Positions 18,524 to 26,895 of a stretch of 64,000 nt of DNA are shown piece by piece (positions within the stretch are counted from its first letter, which is position 1; each line of letters starts with the position of its first letter). The DNA lies in contig NZ_BJYX01000015.1 in assembly GCF_007991735.1 (NCBI RefSeq), positions 1-64,000 of the forward strand, in the 5' to 3' direction. The translations under genes were made by a program, and so were the position numbers. The notes under the pieces were generated by a model, which was given only the letters and a program-made list of their open reading frames with translations, ran no database searches and had not been told where the DNA came from. Origin of the DNA: Terrabacter aerolatus (lineage in GTDB: Bacteria > Actinomycetota > Actinomycetes > Actinomycetales > Dermatophilaceae).

Positions 18524-19720
18524 GTGAGCCAGCCGAAGCGCGCCCCCGGAGGATTTCCCGTCGTCGGTGTCGTGGGAGGCGGTCAGCTCGCGCGCATGAT
18601 GCAGGGCCCGGCCGTCGAGCTGGGCGTCCAGCTCTCGGTGCTCGCCGAGAGCGACACGGCAGCCGCCGCGCTCGTCGTCCCGAGCTCGCCGGTGGGGGAG
18701 CACACCGACCTCGACGCCGTGCGGGCCTTCGCCGAGCACTGCGACGTCGTCACCTTCGACCACGAGCACGTGCCGCCGGCGATCCTCGAGGCCCTCGAGG
18801 CCGACGGGGTGGCCATCCACCCGACGCGGGCCGCCCTGAACTTCGCCCAGGACAAGCTCGCCATGCGCGAACGCCTCTCGGGCCTCGGCATCGCGTGCCC
18901 CCGCTGGGCCCGGGCGACGACCGCCGCCGAGGTGACCGCGTTCGGTGACGACGTGGGGTGGCCGATCGTCGCCAAGACCCCTCGTGGCGGCTACGACGGC
19001 AAGGGAGTCGCGGTCGCCGGCGGGGTCGACGACCTCGCGGACTGGATCTCCAGGATCGGTCAGCCGGGCCCGCTCGAGGGCGGACTGCTCCTCGAGGAGA
19101 AGGTCGACTTCGTGCGCGAGCTCGCGGTCCTCATCGCCCGCAGCCCGTCCGGCCAGGCGGCCGCGTGGCCGGTCGTCGAGACCGTGCAGACAGACGGCAT
19201 CTGCACGGAGGTGCTCGCGCCCGCGCCGCAGCTCGACCCGGACCTCGCCTCGGTGGTCACGGAGGCGGCCCTGCGCATCGCCGGCGAGCTCGGCGTCACG
19301 GGGGTGCTCGCCGTCGAGATGTTCGAGGTGCGTCCCGGGACCGGCGGGGCCGCGTCCTACGTCGTCAACGAGCTGGCCATGCGCCCGCACAACAGTGGTC
19401 ACTGGTCGATGGACGGCGCGGTGACCGGCCAGTTCGAGCAGCACCTGCGCGCCGTGCTCGACCTCCCGCTCGGTGACCCGCGCCCCCGCGCGCCGTGGAC
19501 CGTCATGGCCAACGTGCTCGGCGGCGACTACGAGCACCTCTACCCGGCCTACCGCCACATCATGGCCCGCGACCCGGGTGCCAAGGTGCACGTCTACGGC
19601 AAGGGCGTGCGACCCGGACGCAAGATCGGCCACGTCAACGTCAGCGGCGCCGACCTGGACGATGCCCGCGAGCGCGCGGGACACGCGGCGGACTACCTCC
19701 GAGGAGTGATCACCGAATGA
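18524..19720 (+). CDS. purK: 5-(carboxyamino)imidazole ribonucleotide synthase
   Basis: 398 aa ATP-grasp enzyme. It opens with the nucleotide/AIR site [14 protein letters not shown] and contains [12 protein letters not shown] and [36 protein letters not shown], the PurK signature. It converts AIR, ATP and bicarbonate to N5-CAIR in de novo purine synthesis, feeding PurE encoded directly after it with an ATGA overlap. The length is normal. Confidence 0.93.
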   Translation: MSQPKRAPGGFPVVGVVGGGQLARMMQGPAVELGVQLSVLAESDTAAAALVVPSSPVGEHTDLDAVRAFAEHCDVVTFDHEHVPPAILEALEADGVAIHPTRAALNFAQDKLAMRERLSGLGIACPRWARATTAAEVTAFGDDVGWPIVAKTPRGGYDGKGVAVAGGVDDLADWISRIGQPGPLEGGLLLEEKVDFVRELAVLIARSPSGQAAAWPVVETVQTDGICTEVLAPAPQLDPDLASVVTEAALRIAGELGVTGVLAVEMFEVRPGTGGAASYVVNELAMRPHNSGHWSMDGAVTGQFEQHLRAVLDLPLGDPRPRAPWTVMANVLGGDYEHLYPAYRHIMARDPGAKVHVYGKGVRPGRKIGHVNVSGADLDDARERAGHAADYLRGVITE

Positions 19721-20280
19721 GCGACAGCCCCCAGCCCGAGCAGCAGCAGACCCCCGGAGCGGCCCCGGTCGTCGGCATCGTCATGGGCAGCGACAGCGAC
19801 TGGCCCGTCATGCGCGAAGCCGCGAGGGCCCTCGAGGAGTTCGGGATCCCGTACGAGGCCGACGTCGTCTCGGCCCACCGGATGCCGGACGAGATGATCG
19901 CCTACGGGCAGGGCGCTGCCGCCCGTGGCCTCCGCGTCGTCATCGCCGGTGCCGGCGGCGCCGCGCACCTGCCGGGCATGCTCGCAGCGGTGACGCCGCT
20001 CCCGGTCGTCGGCGTCCCGGTGCCCCTCACGTACCTCGACGGCATGGACTCGCTGCTCTCCATCGTCCAGATGCCGGCCGGGGTGCCGGTGGCGACCGTG
20101 TCGATCGGCGGGGCCCGGAACGCCGGCCTGCTGGCCGCGCGCATCGTCGGCACCGGCAGCGACGAGCTGGCCGTCGACGTCCGCGAGCAGATGGTCACCT
20201 TCCAGGCCGACCTGCGCGACCAGGCCCATGCCAAGGGCGCGGCCCTGCGCGACCAGGTCGCGCGCGGGCTCTCGGACTGA
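19717..20280 (+). CDS. purE: 5-(carboxyamino)imidazole ribonucleotide mutase
   Basis: 187 aa. The class I PurE signature is complete: [13 protein letters not shown], the catalytic SAHRMPDEM histidine loop, [14 protein letters not shown], and [29 protein letters not shown]. It rearranges N5-CAIR to CAIR. ATG 19717 overlaps the purK stop and has GAGGAG upstream. Mycobacteria have fadE25 next to purE; here the fadE25-like gene is at 39.4 kb, so about 19 kb has been placed between the two. Confidence 0.93.
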   Translation: MSDSPQPEQQQTPGAAPVVGIVMGSDSDWPVMREAARALEEFGIPYEADVVSAHRMPDEMIAYGQGAAARGLRVVIAGAGGAAHLPGMLAAVTPLPVVGVPVPLTYLDGMDSLLSIVQMPAGVPVATVSIGGARNAGLLAARIVGTGSDELAVDVREQMVTFQADLRDQAHAKGAALRDQVARGLSD

Positions 20281-20349
20281 GCCGACACCTGCAGCGCGTG
20301 GCCCGAGGAGCCGACCCGACGGCATACGACCCCTCGCCGGTGCGTGGCG

Positions 20350-21027
20350 TCAGTCGGCTGCGGCGAGGAAGCCGCGCACCGCGGCCGTGAACGCCGCCGG
20401 CTGCCGGGCGTGCACGAGGTGCCCGGCGTCGATGCGCACGAGCCGGCCGTCGGCAACCGTGGCAGCCATCTCGGCGACATGCTCCGGAGGCATCGGGCTC
20501 TCGGGGCCGCCCCACACCACGAGCGTCGGAGCGGTGACGGAGGCGACGACGCGGGGCCAGTCCGGGTCGGGATCGTCGATCTGGGCTCGCACCTCGAGCA
20601 CGGCATCCCAGTCGACGTCGAGGTCGCCGTCCGGCCGGGACGGGGGCCGAGGCTCGCGAGGGTGCGGCACCGGAACGTCCTCGAGGACGAGCCGACCCAC
20701 GAGGTCGGCCCGGCGGGCGGCGAGGAGGCACGCCACGAGACCGCCGAGGGAGTGCCCGACGACGTCAGCAGGCCTCCCGTGCTCGGCCGCGAGCCCCGCG
20801 GCGACGGCCTCGAGGTCCTCGGCCAGCTCGGTCAGGGCGTAGCTGCCGGGCCGGGGACTGGCTCCGTGCCCGCGCAGGTCGACGGCGACGACGAGTCGGT
20901 CGCGCGCGAGGTCGGTGGCCACCCGGGTCCAGTCCGCCGAGGTCTCGCCGGTCGCGTGCACGAGGAGGACGGGCGGCAGCGTGCCGGGGCTGCCCCAGCG
21001 ACGCGACGAGAGCGCGACGGCGACCAC
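20350..21027 (-). CDS. Alpha/beta hydrolase
   Basis: 225 aa. Nucleophile elbow VVGHSLGGLVA (Ser at about 93), oxyanion segment LLVHATGETSADW, acid in a late strand (LVVWGGPESPMP) and catalytic His in DAGHLVHARQP near the C-terminus. It is a generic single-domain hydrolase/esterase with no signal peptide; substrate unknown. GTG 21027 is 8 bp after the CoA-binding protein gene, so they form a small operon that converges on purE. The 69-bp convergent gap holds nothing clear. Confidence 0.8.
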   Translation of the reverse strand: MVAVALSSRRWGSPGTLPPVLLVHATGETSADWTRVATDLARDRLVVAVDLRGHGASPRPGSYALTELAEDLEAVAAGLAAEHGRPADVVGHSLGGLVACLLAARRADLVGRLVLEDVPVPHPREPRPPSRPDGDLDVDWDAVLEVRAQIDDPDPDWPRVVASVTAPTLVVWGGPESPMPPEHVAEMAATVADGRLVRIDAGHLVHARQPAAFTAAVRGFLAAAD

Positions 21028-21035
21028 AGCCGACG

Positions 21036-21500
21036 TCAGTCGGTCACGGCGCCGGCGCCGTCACCGGGCTGGATCCGGGGGTACTCGATCTTGGGGCACG
21101 TGTCCATGACGACGGCCAGCCCGGCCGCCTCGGCACGCGAGGCGGCCTCCTCGTCGATGACCCCGAGCTGCAGCCAGAGCGCCTCGATGCCGAGGCGCTC
21201 GCGCTCGGCGATCGCCTCGTCGACGACGGCACCGACCCGACCGCTGTTGACGAAGCAGTCGACGACCTTGACGACGGTGCCGTCCGGGATGTCGGACAGG
21301 GTCTTGTAGCCCTGCGACCCGTGCACGGTGGCCGCGCTCGGGTGGATCGGCACCAGGCGCATGCCCAGCTCGCGCTGGAGCCACAGCGCCACGCGGTAGG
21401 CCGTGCGGTCGGGGTTGTCGCCGAGACCGACCACGGCCCAGGCGGCGGGCGTGTGCAGCAGGTCCCGGATCACGTCCGGGTCGTTGTGGTGCTGGGTCAT
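21036..21500 (-). CDS. CoA-binding domain protein (YccU-like)
   Basis: 154 aa Rossmann-fold protein of the CoA_binding_2 family: WAVVGLGDNPDRTAYRVALWLQ near the start, the LVPIHPSAATVHGSQGYKTLSDIP segment, and VMDTCPKIEYPRI at the end with the conserved DxCPKIE-type motif. Such proteins bind CoA or acyl-CoA; the cellular role is unknown. It starts with ATG at 21500, divergent from the F420-type oxidoreductase. Confidence 0.8.
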   Translation of the reverse strand: MTQHHNDPDVIRDLLHTPAAWAVVGLGDNPDRTAYRVALWLQRELGMRLVPIHPSAATVHGSQGYKTLSDIPDGTVVKVVDCFVNSGRVGAVVDEAIAERERLGIEALWLQLGVIDEEAASRAEAAGLAVVMDTCPKIEYPRIQPGDGAGAVTD

Positions 21501-21574
21501 CCCGCCATCTTCACACGCAGGCTCCGGCGCGAGCGCCCCTGCCGGTGTCCGGAATGGCGTGGTTGGATGGCGTC

Positions 21575-22594
21575 ATGCGATTCGGAATGTTCGTTCCCCA
21601 GGGCTGGCGGATGGATCTCGTCGGCATCGAGCCGGCCCAGCAGTGGGAAGCCATGGTCAACCTCGCCAAGCACGCCGACGACGGAGACGTCTTCGAGTCG
21701 ATCTGGGTCTACGACCACTTCCACACGGTGCCGCAGCCCTCCGGCGAGGCGACCCACGAGGCGTGGTCGCTCATGGCCGGCTTCGGCGCCGCCACGAGCC
21801 GGGTGCGCCTCGGCCAGATGTGCACGTGCATGGCCTACCGCAACCCCGCCTACCTCGCCAAGGTGGCTGCCACCGTCGACGTCATCTCCGGCGGCCGCAC
21901 GGAGATGGGCATCGGCGCCGGCTGGTACGAGCACGAGTGGCGGGCCTACGGCTACGGCTTCCCCAAGGCCGGTGACCGCCTCGGCGCGCTCCGCGAGGGC
22001 GTGCAGGTCTTCCGCGACATGTGGACCAAGGGCGAGGCCACGCTCGACGGGACGTACTACCAGGTCGACGGCGCCATCTGCGCGCCTCGCCCGCTGCAGG
22101 GCACGAGCCACCCGGGCAGCGCCCTCAACGGCATCCCGATGTGGATCGCCGGCGGCGGCGAGAAGGTGACGCTGAAGATCGCGGCGCAGTACGCCGACTA
22201 CACGAACTTCGACGGCACCCCCGAGGGCTTCGACCACAAGAGCGAGATCCTCAAGGGTCACTGCGACGACCTCGGCCGGGACTTCGGCGAGATCGTGCGC
22301 TCGGCCAACTACAACGTCGTCATCGGCGAGACCGACGCCGACGTCGAGGACCGCCTGCAGTTCTACGGCGAGCTGCTGCGCAAGGGCGGCGTCGCCGACG
22401 ACAAGGCCGCCGGAGCCGTCGAGGACCTGCGCAAGCAGCCCGCCGTCGGCACGCCCGACAAGATCGTCGCGACCCTCAAGGACATGGAGGCACGTGGCAT
22501 GACGTATGCCATCACCTACTTCGCCGAGGCCGCCTACGACCGCTCGGGCATCGAGCTCTTCGAGCAGACCGTCGCTCCCGAGCTCAAGGGCTGA
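21575..22594 (+). CDS. LLM-class F420-dependent oxidoreductase
   Basis: 339 aa TIM-barrel luciferase-like monooxygenase. It starts MRFGMFVPQGW and contains DVISGGRTEMGIGAGWYEHEWRAYGY and PMWIAGGGEKVTLKIAAQYADYTNF, typical of coenzyme F420-binding members in actinobacteria. The hydride acceptor is unknown. ATG 21575 is preceded by TTGGAT at 6 nt, possibly a leaderless promoter. It is monocistronic and ends in front of a strong hairpin. Confidence 0.82.
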   Translation: MRFGMFVPQGWRMDLVGIEPAQQWEAMVNLAKHADDGDVFESIWVYDHFHTVPQPSGEATHEAWSLMAGFGAATSRVRLGQMCTCMAYRNPAYLAKVAATVDVISGGRTEMGIGAGWYEHEWRAYGYGFPKAGDRLGALREGVQVFRDMWTKGEATLDGTYYQVDGAICAPRPLQGTSHPGSALNGIPMWIAGGGEKVTLKIAAQYADYTNFDGTPEGFDHKSEILKGHCDDLGRDFGEIVRSANYNVVIGETDADVEDRLQFYGELLRKGGVADDKAAGAVEDLRKQPAVGTPDKIVATLKDMEARGMTYAITYFAEAAYDRSGIELFEQTVAPELKG

Positions 22595-22610
22595 CCTGCC
22601 CCGACCGTCG

Positions 22611-22655
22611 AACGAGGTGGTGCCGGTACCGTACGGGTGCCGGCACCACCTCGTT
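22611..22655. terminator. Bidirectional terminator hairpin
   Basis: Perfect 16-bp stem (22611-22626 with 22640-22655) and a 13-nt loop containing an inner CCGTACGG palindrome. It sits between convergent genes, 17 bp past the oxidoreductase stop and 19 bp past the ptmA-like stop. There is no U-tract. Confidence 0.75.
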
Positions 22656-22673
22656 CCGGGTCGGTCCCCGGAC

Positions 22674-23462
22674 CTACCAGGCGGTCCAGCCGCCGTCGAC
22701 GGCGACGACCTGGCCGGTGACGTAGGCGGACGCGTCCGAGGCGAGCCACGTGACGACGCCGCGGAAGTCGTCCTCGGTGCCCATCCGGCCCAGGGGCGTG
22801 AGGCGCTCGTAGCGCTCGACGAAGGCCTCGTCCTGGCCGCGGGCGATGCCGCCGGGGGCGAAGGCGTTGACTCGCACGTCCGGGGCCAGCACGGTCGAGA
22901 GGTAGCGCGTCAGCTGGGCGATGCCGCCCTTGCTGGCCGCGTAGGCCGCAGGGTTGCCCATCCGGGTGCCTTCGTAGAGGCCCATGTTGGGTCCGACGAG
23001 TCCGTAGATGCTCGACACGTTGACGACGCTGCCGTGGCCACCGGCCCGGAGCAGGGGCGCCAGGCGTCGCGTCAGGGAGAACGGTGCCGTGAGGTTGAGG
23101 GCGAGCGCCATGGCGAAGGCGTCGTCGGTCTGCTCCTCGAAGGGGACGGCATACCCCGGCACCCCGGACGTGCCGGTGAAGGCCGCGTTGTTGACGAGCA
23201 CGTCGCACGCGCCCAGCTGGTCCACGACGTCGACGACGCGCGAGATCCCCTGCGGGTCGAGCAGGTCGGCGCCGAGGGCCACGTGACCCGTCCCGGGAAG
23301 GGCGTCGGCCGTGGCGGCGCACGACGTCCCGTCGAGGTCGACGACGACGACGCGGGCGCCGGCCGTCGCGAGGGCGTCGGCGAGCACCCTGCCGAGCGGG
23401 CCCGCCCCTCCGGTGACGACGGCAGTGCGTCCGGCGAGCGACGTCGTGGGGGTGGTCGTCAT
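22674..23462 (-). CDS. ptmA: Short-chain dehydrogenase, PtmA-like (legionaminic acid pathway)
   Basis: 262 aa classical SDR: cofactor motif TGGAGPLGR, NNAAF, catalytic Ser150/Ser151 (NVSSIYG) and YAASK (Tyr174, Lys178), C-terminal VVAVDGGWTAW. Third gene of a ptmF-legF-ptmA operon with 4-bp overlaps throughout. In Campylobacter jejuni, PtmA acts with PtmF early in making GlcN-6-P for the GDP branch of legionaminic acid synthesis; gene order Cj1330-1331-1332 (from memory) is the same as here. The assignment rests on order and family, since SDR substrates cannot be read from sequence. Confidence 0.7.
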   Translation of the reverse strand: MTTTPTTSLAGRTAVVTGGAGPLGRVLADALATAGARVVVVDLDGTSCAATADALPGTGHVALGADLLDPQGISRVVDVVDQLGACDVLVNNAAFTGTSGVPGYAVPFEEQTDDAFAMALALNLTAPFSLTRRLAPLLRAGGHGSVVNVSSIYGLVGPNMGLYEGTRMGNPAAYAASKGGIAQLTRYLSTVLAPDVRVNAFAPGGIARGQDEAFVERYERLTPLGRMGTEDDFRGVVTWLASDASAYVTGQVVAVDGGWTAW

Positions 23463-24244
23463 CGGGGGTCCTCCGTGGGGGAGCCGGGGGCCGGGACGTC
23501 GAGCCACGGCAGCGTGATGAGGCCGGCACCGATGAGGGCCTCGATGAGCCGGAACTCGTACTCGTCGTCGATGGAGAAGGCCTGGGCCTCCGGGATCTCG
23601 AGCCCCTCGTGGGTGCCCTCGTCGAACCACGAGCTCTCGAGGCGGCGCACGAAGTCGGCACGCCAGAGGTAGAAGTTGCCGTTGATCCGCAGGAACCGGC
23701 CGACGTCCTGGCGCCGGGTGACGCCCGTGCCTGCCTCGAAGAAGCGCGAGAGGGCGCCGTCGCGGGACTCGTCGGGGCGCACACCGACCCAGACCGGGTT
23801 GAAGGTGGGCTCGGAGACGCTGATGACGCCGTCGAGCGAGGGCGTCGTGGCGAGGCGGCCGACGGCCTCGGCCAGCTGGGACGGCACCCGGGCGGGACTC
23901 GTCGGGTCGAGGAGGAGAACCGCGTCGTAGGTGTGGCCCTCGTCGCGCTCGACCCACTCGAGGGCGTGGCGCACGACCGGGGCCATGGGGGTGTCGTCGG
24001 ACGCGAGCTCGGGAGGTCGCAGGAACGGGGCGTCGCCTCCGTGGGCGCGCACCACCTCGGCGATCTCGGCCGAGTCGGTCGTCACGACGCAGCGGGTGAC
24101 CTCGGTGGTGAGCCCCGCGGCGCGCATGCTGTGGGCGATCAGGGGCAGGCCCCACATCGGACGGAGGTTCTTGCCGGGCAAGCCCTTCGAGCCGCCGCGA
24201 GCTGGGATGACGGCGAGAACGCGGGGCAGGTGCTGGTCGGTCAC
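23459..24244 (-). CDS. legF: CMP-nonulosonate (legionaminate) cytidylyltransferase
   Basis: 261 aa NeuA/LegF-like enzyme. The nucleotide-binding motif AVIPARGGSKGLPGKNLRPM is at residues 11-30, with LLLDPTSPARVP and NGNFYLWRADFVRR later. It activates a nonulosonic acid as CMP-sugar for transfer. It overlaps the upstream gene by GTGA and the downstream gene by ATGA. It lies on the opposite strand from legI but in the same locus, whereas the pseudaminic cytidylyltransferase candidate at 43.3 kb belongs to a different, SpsF-like subfamily. That division supports one activating enzyme per sugar. Confidence 0.82.
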   Translation of the reverse strand: MTDQHLPRVLAVIPARGGSKGLPGKNLRPMWGLPLIAHSMRAAGLTTEVTRCVVTTDSAEIAEVVRAHGGDAPFLRPPELASDDTPMAPVVRHALEWVERDEGHTYDAVLLLDPTSPARVPSQLAEAVGRLATTPSLDGVISVSEPTFNPVWVGVRPDESRDGALSRFFEAGTGVTRRQDVGRFLRINGNFYLWRADFVRRLESSWFDEGTHEGLEIPEAQAFSIDDEYEFRLIEALIGAGLITLPWLDVPAPGSPTEDPR

Positions 24245-25293
24245 GAGCCGTCCTCGGGCCGGGTGTCGGTGATGGCATCGATTTCGCGCACCCCCATGTC
24301 GCGAGCGTCGTCGCAGAGCCGGATCGCAGCGATGCCCTCGGCCAAGGTGGCCGGTGCGCCGCGGGCGACGCGCTCGTCGGCGGACGTCGAGGGGCGCAAC
24401 GTCAGGGCGGCCCGGGCCTGGGCGCCCATGACGATGTCGCGGTCGAGGTCGTGGTCGAAGACCTGCTCGGTGACCTCGCCGTCGGGCGTCGTGTGTCGCA
24501 CCGTGGCCCGCATGACGTCCCACTCGAGGGTGCCGTCGGGGGAGCGGACCACGATGCCGCGGGTGGCCGGACGGGTGACGTAGTCGAGCCGCATCGTCAC
24601 CTCGACGTCGTGCACCGACGTCCACAGCAGCGTTGCCGCCTGCTCGGCGTCGATCTCGAGCGGACCGCCGGTCGCGATGCTGGCTCCCAGAACGACGGGA
24701 GTGCCGAAGAGGACCGTGGCGTAGTCGATCTCGTGGACGAGGTCGCGCAGCACGCCACCCTCGTCGGCGCGCGCGGAGTAGGAGTCGCGGTAGTCGCGGT
24801 CGGGGCGCCAGTCGGGCAGCCACGACTGCGACCAGACGTGCGCCGACCCGCCCCGGTCCAGTCGGCCGACGAGCCGGCGCAGGTGACGAAAGGCCTCGTG
24901 GGCGCGCAGCGGGGCGGCCACCCAGACGTCCAGGTGCCGGGGGTGCTCGTGCAGGGCGCGTGCCTCCTGTGCGCTCGGGGCCACCGGCTTCTCGACGAGC
25001 ACCTTCTCCGCCCCGGCGTCGAGGGCCTCGATGGCATCGGTGACGTGCCGTGCCGTGTCGGTGGCGACGACGACGAAGGCATCGCGCAGGGCGGCCGGGC
25101 CGGTAGCGTCGTCGAGCAGGTGGGCGTCGGTCGCGTCGTCGAGGGCCGGCGTGTCGCCATCGAGCCCACGGTCGCGGACGGGCCACAGCCACACCTCGGC
25201 GCCCTCCTGTCGGAAGACACGCGCGTGCCGCTGCCCGATGGAGCCGGAACCGCGCACGACGACGCGCAGGGCAGGGGAGGGCAGGCTGGACAC
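24241..25293 (-). CDS. ptmF: Gfo/Idh/MocA oxidoreductase, PtmF-like
   Basis: 350 aa. N-terminal Rossmann motif RVVVRGSGSIGQRHARVF (about residues 10-27), VEKPVAPS (the EKP lysine of the family at about 101) and the C-terminal substrate domain with GGVLRDLVHEIDYATVLFG. First gene of the minus-strand legionaminic operon, divergent from the flippase gene by 78 bp. The likely role, by analogy to C. jejuni PtmF, is generation of the glucosamine-phosphate precursor with PtmA. GTG 25293 is used. Confidence 0.72.
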   Translation of the reverse strand: MSSLPSPALRVVVRGSGSIGQRHARVFRQEGAEVWLWPVRDRGLDGDTPALDDATDAHLLDDATGPAALRDAFVVVATDTARHVTDAIEALDAGAEKVLVEKPVAPSAQEARALHEHPRHLDVWVAAPLRAHEAFRHLRRLVGRLDRGGSAHVWSQSWLPDWRPDRDYRDSYSARADEGGVLRDLVHEIDYATVLFGTPVVLGASIATGGPLEIDAEQAATLLWTSVHDVEVTMRLDYVTRPATRGIVVRSPDGTLEWDVMRATVRHTTPDGEVTEQVFDHDLDRDIVMGAQARAALTLRPSTSADERVARGAPATLAEGIAAIRLCDDARDMGVREIDAITDTRPEDGS

Positions 25294-25358
25294 CCCTGCA
25301 GGCTAGAGGACACGAGGACCGGCCGCGCACGTCGACGGGCCTGCTCCGCGCGCACGGG

Positions 25359-25364
25359 TACCTT
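25359..25364 (+). promoter_or_regulatory. -10 hexamer of the flippase gene (leaderless)
   Basis: TACCTT, 7 nt before GTG 25372, within the 78-bp divergent gap shared with ptmF. Confidence 0.5.
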
Positions 25365-25371
25365 CGAGCCT

Positions 25372-26832
25372 GTGACGAGCACGCCCGAAGGCACCGCGCC
25401 CCCCGCCGACCGCACCGGCGGCTCGTCCGGCGGCTCGCCCGGCAGCTCGCTCGGCGCCCACTCGGTCATCTACCTCGTGGGGACGGCCCTGCAGGGCCTC
25501 GGCGTGCTGCTCGTGCTGCCCTTCGCCACCCGTGTGCTCGGCGACGTCGAGTTCGGCCGTGTGGCAACGGGTCTCGTCGTCGTGCAGATGGTGGGTACCA
25601 TCGCCGCCGCCGGGCTGCCCCAGGTCGTGCTGCGCGAGCACCACCGCGGTGACGAGGGCCCCCGGGTCGCGCGCGCCCTCGCCGGCACCATGGTGCTGCT
25701 CGCGCTGGGACTCGGCGTCGTGGGCCTCGCGCTGGCACTCGCCCTGTCCGCCGCCGGCCACGCCGACCTCGGCCAGTGGGTGCCGCTCGTCGTCGCAGCC
25801 GTCGCCCTGACGACGGTCGTCGCGGGCCAGACCCTGATGCGGGCCCGACTGCAGCCGTGGGGCTTCCTCGCGCTCGCGGTGCTCGCGACGGTCGGCGCCC
25901 AGCTCGCTGGACTGCTGGCCGCGCGGAGCGAGCCCACGTCGGGGAGGTACCTCACGGCATACGCAGTCGTCGTCGTCGGGACGGCCGTCGTCGCGCTCGT
26001 GCTCGGCCGGCCCCTGCCGCCCACCGTCGAGCGGGAGCGGGTGCGCGCGGGGGTCCGCCTGGCCGCCCCGCTGCTGCCGCAGGCGGCCGCGATGCTGGGG
26101 CTGCTCTCGGGCGACGTGCTCCTCGCCCGGGTCCTCGTGGGCGAGTCGGGCGCGGGCCGCTACCAGGTGGCGCTCCAACTGGGGAACATGCCGTTCGTCC
26201 TCGCGGTCGCGCTCTTCAACGCGTGGGGGCCGCTCGTGCTGTCGCACCCGCTCGAGCGCCGATGGGCCTGGACGGCCCGCACCGGCACCGCCCTGACGAC
26301 GGTCGTGGCGGCCGGGGCTGCCGGAGTGGCCCTGCTCGGTCCGTGGCTCGTCGCCGTCATGGCCGCACCGAGCTTCGACCACGTCTCGATGGTCGCCGCC
26401 CTCGGCGTCATCTGCACCGTGTCGGTGTCGTACATGCTCTACCAGGGCTCCTCGCTCGCGGTGCTCGACGTCGAGCGGACCGGCAGCCTCGCCTGGGCGG
26501 CGCTCGCGGCCCTGGCGGTCGTGGTCGTGGTCGCGCTGTGGCTCGCCCCGCGGACCGGACCCACGGGCGGCATCGTCGGGATCGCCGTCGCCAAGGCCAT
26601 CGGCTACGTCGTGCTCATGGGGCTCACGACGTGGTTCGCGCACCGGCACTCCGCCCTGCGGTGGCCGCCGCGGGTGGTGGCCGTGTCGGTCGCCGGCGTC
26701 GTGCTCGCCCTGGTCGGAGCCGTGCTGCCGCTCGAGGGTCCCGCCTCCTGGGTCAGGGTCGGGCTCGCCCTCCTCGTCGCCGCCGGTGCCGCCGCCGTCG
26801 CGCCGCGGATCGTGCGCACGCTGCGCGGATAG
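25372..26832 (+). CDS. Polysaccharide flippase (Wzx/MOP superfamily)
   Basis: 486 aa, about 12-14 hydrophobic segments. The first segments (LGAHSVIYLVGTALQGLGVLLVLPFATRVLGDVEFGRVATGLVVVQ) match the N-terminal pattern of Wzx/RfbX-type lipid-linked oligosaccharide flippases, where a helix break at G..G..L is followed by a Phe-Gly before helix 2. It would move undecaprenyl-linked repeat units across the membrane. The first 25 residues are a disordered Ser/Gly/Pro leader. The locus also contains a Wzm/Wzt ABC exporter, so two export routes coexist. Confidence 0.75.
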   Translation: MTSTPEGTAPPADRTGGSSGGSPGSSLGAHSVIYLVGTALQGLGVLLVLPFATRVLGDVEFGRVATGLVVVQMVGTIAAAGLPQVVLREHHRGDEGPRVARALAGTMVLLALGLGVVGLALALALSAAGHADLGQWVPLVVAAVALTTVVAGQTLMRARLQPWGFLALAVLATVGAQLAGLLAARSEPTSGRYLTAYAVVVVGTAVVALVLGRPLPPTVERERVRAGVRLAAPLLPQAAAMLGLLSGDVLLARVLVGESGAGRYQVALQLGNMPFVLAVALFNAWGPLVLSHPLERRWAWTARTGTALTTVVAAGAAGVALLGPWLVAVMAAPSFDHVSMVAALGVICTVSVSYMLYQGSSLAVLDVERTGSLAWAALAALAVVVVVALWLAPRTGPTGGIVGIAVAKAIGYVVLMGLTTWFAHRHSALRWPPRVVAVSVAGVVLALVGAVLPLEGPASWVRVGLALLVAAGAAAVAPRIVRTLRG

Positions 26833-26835
26833 GAT
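26830..26835 (+). promoter_or_regulatory. -10 hexamer overlapping the flippase stop codon
   Basis: TAGGAT whose first three bases are the TAG stop of the flippase gene. It would start a 55-60 nt leader ending in AGGAGA before GTG 26896, giving the legionaminic operon its own promoter. Confidence 0.45.
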
Positions 26836-26895
26836 GGGGCGCTCGCCCGGCTCGCCTCGATCCGGCACGCACCGACACGCAGGAGAGACGTTTTC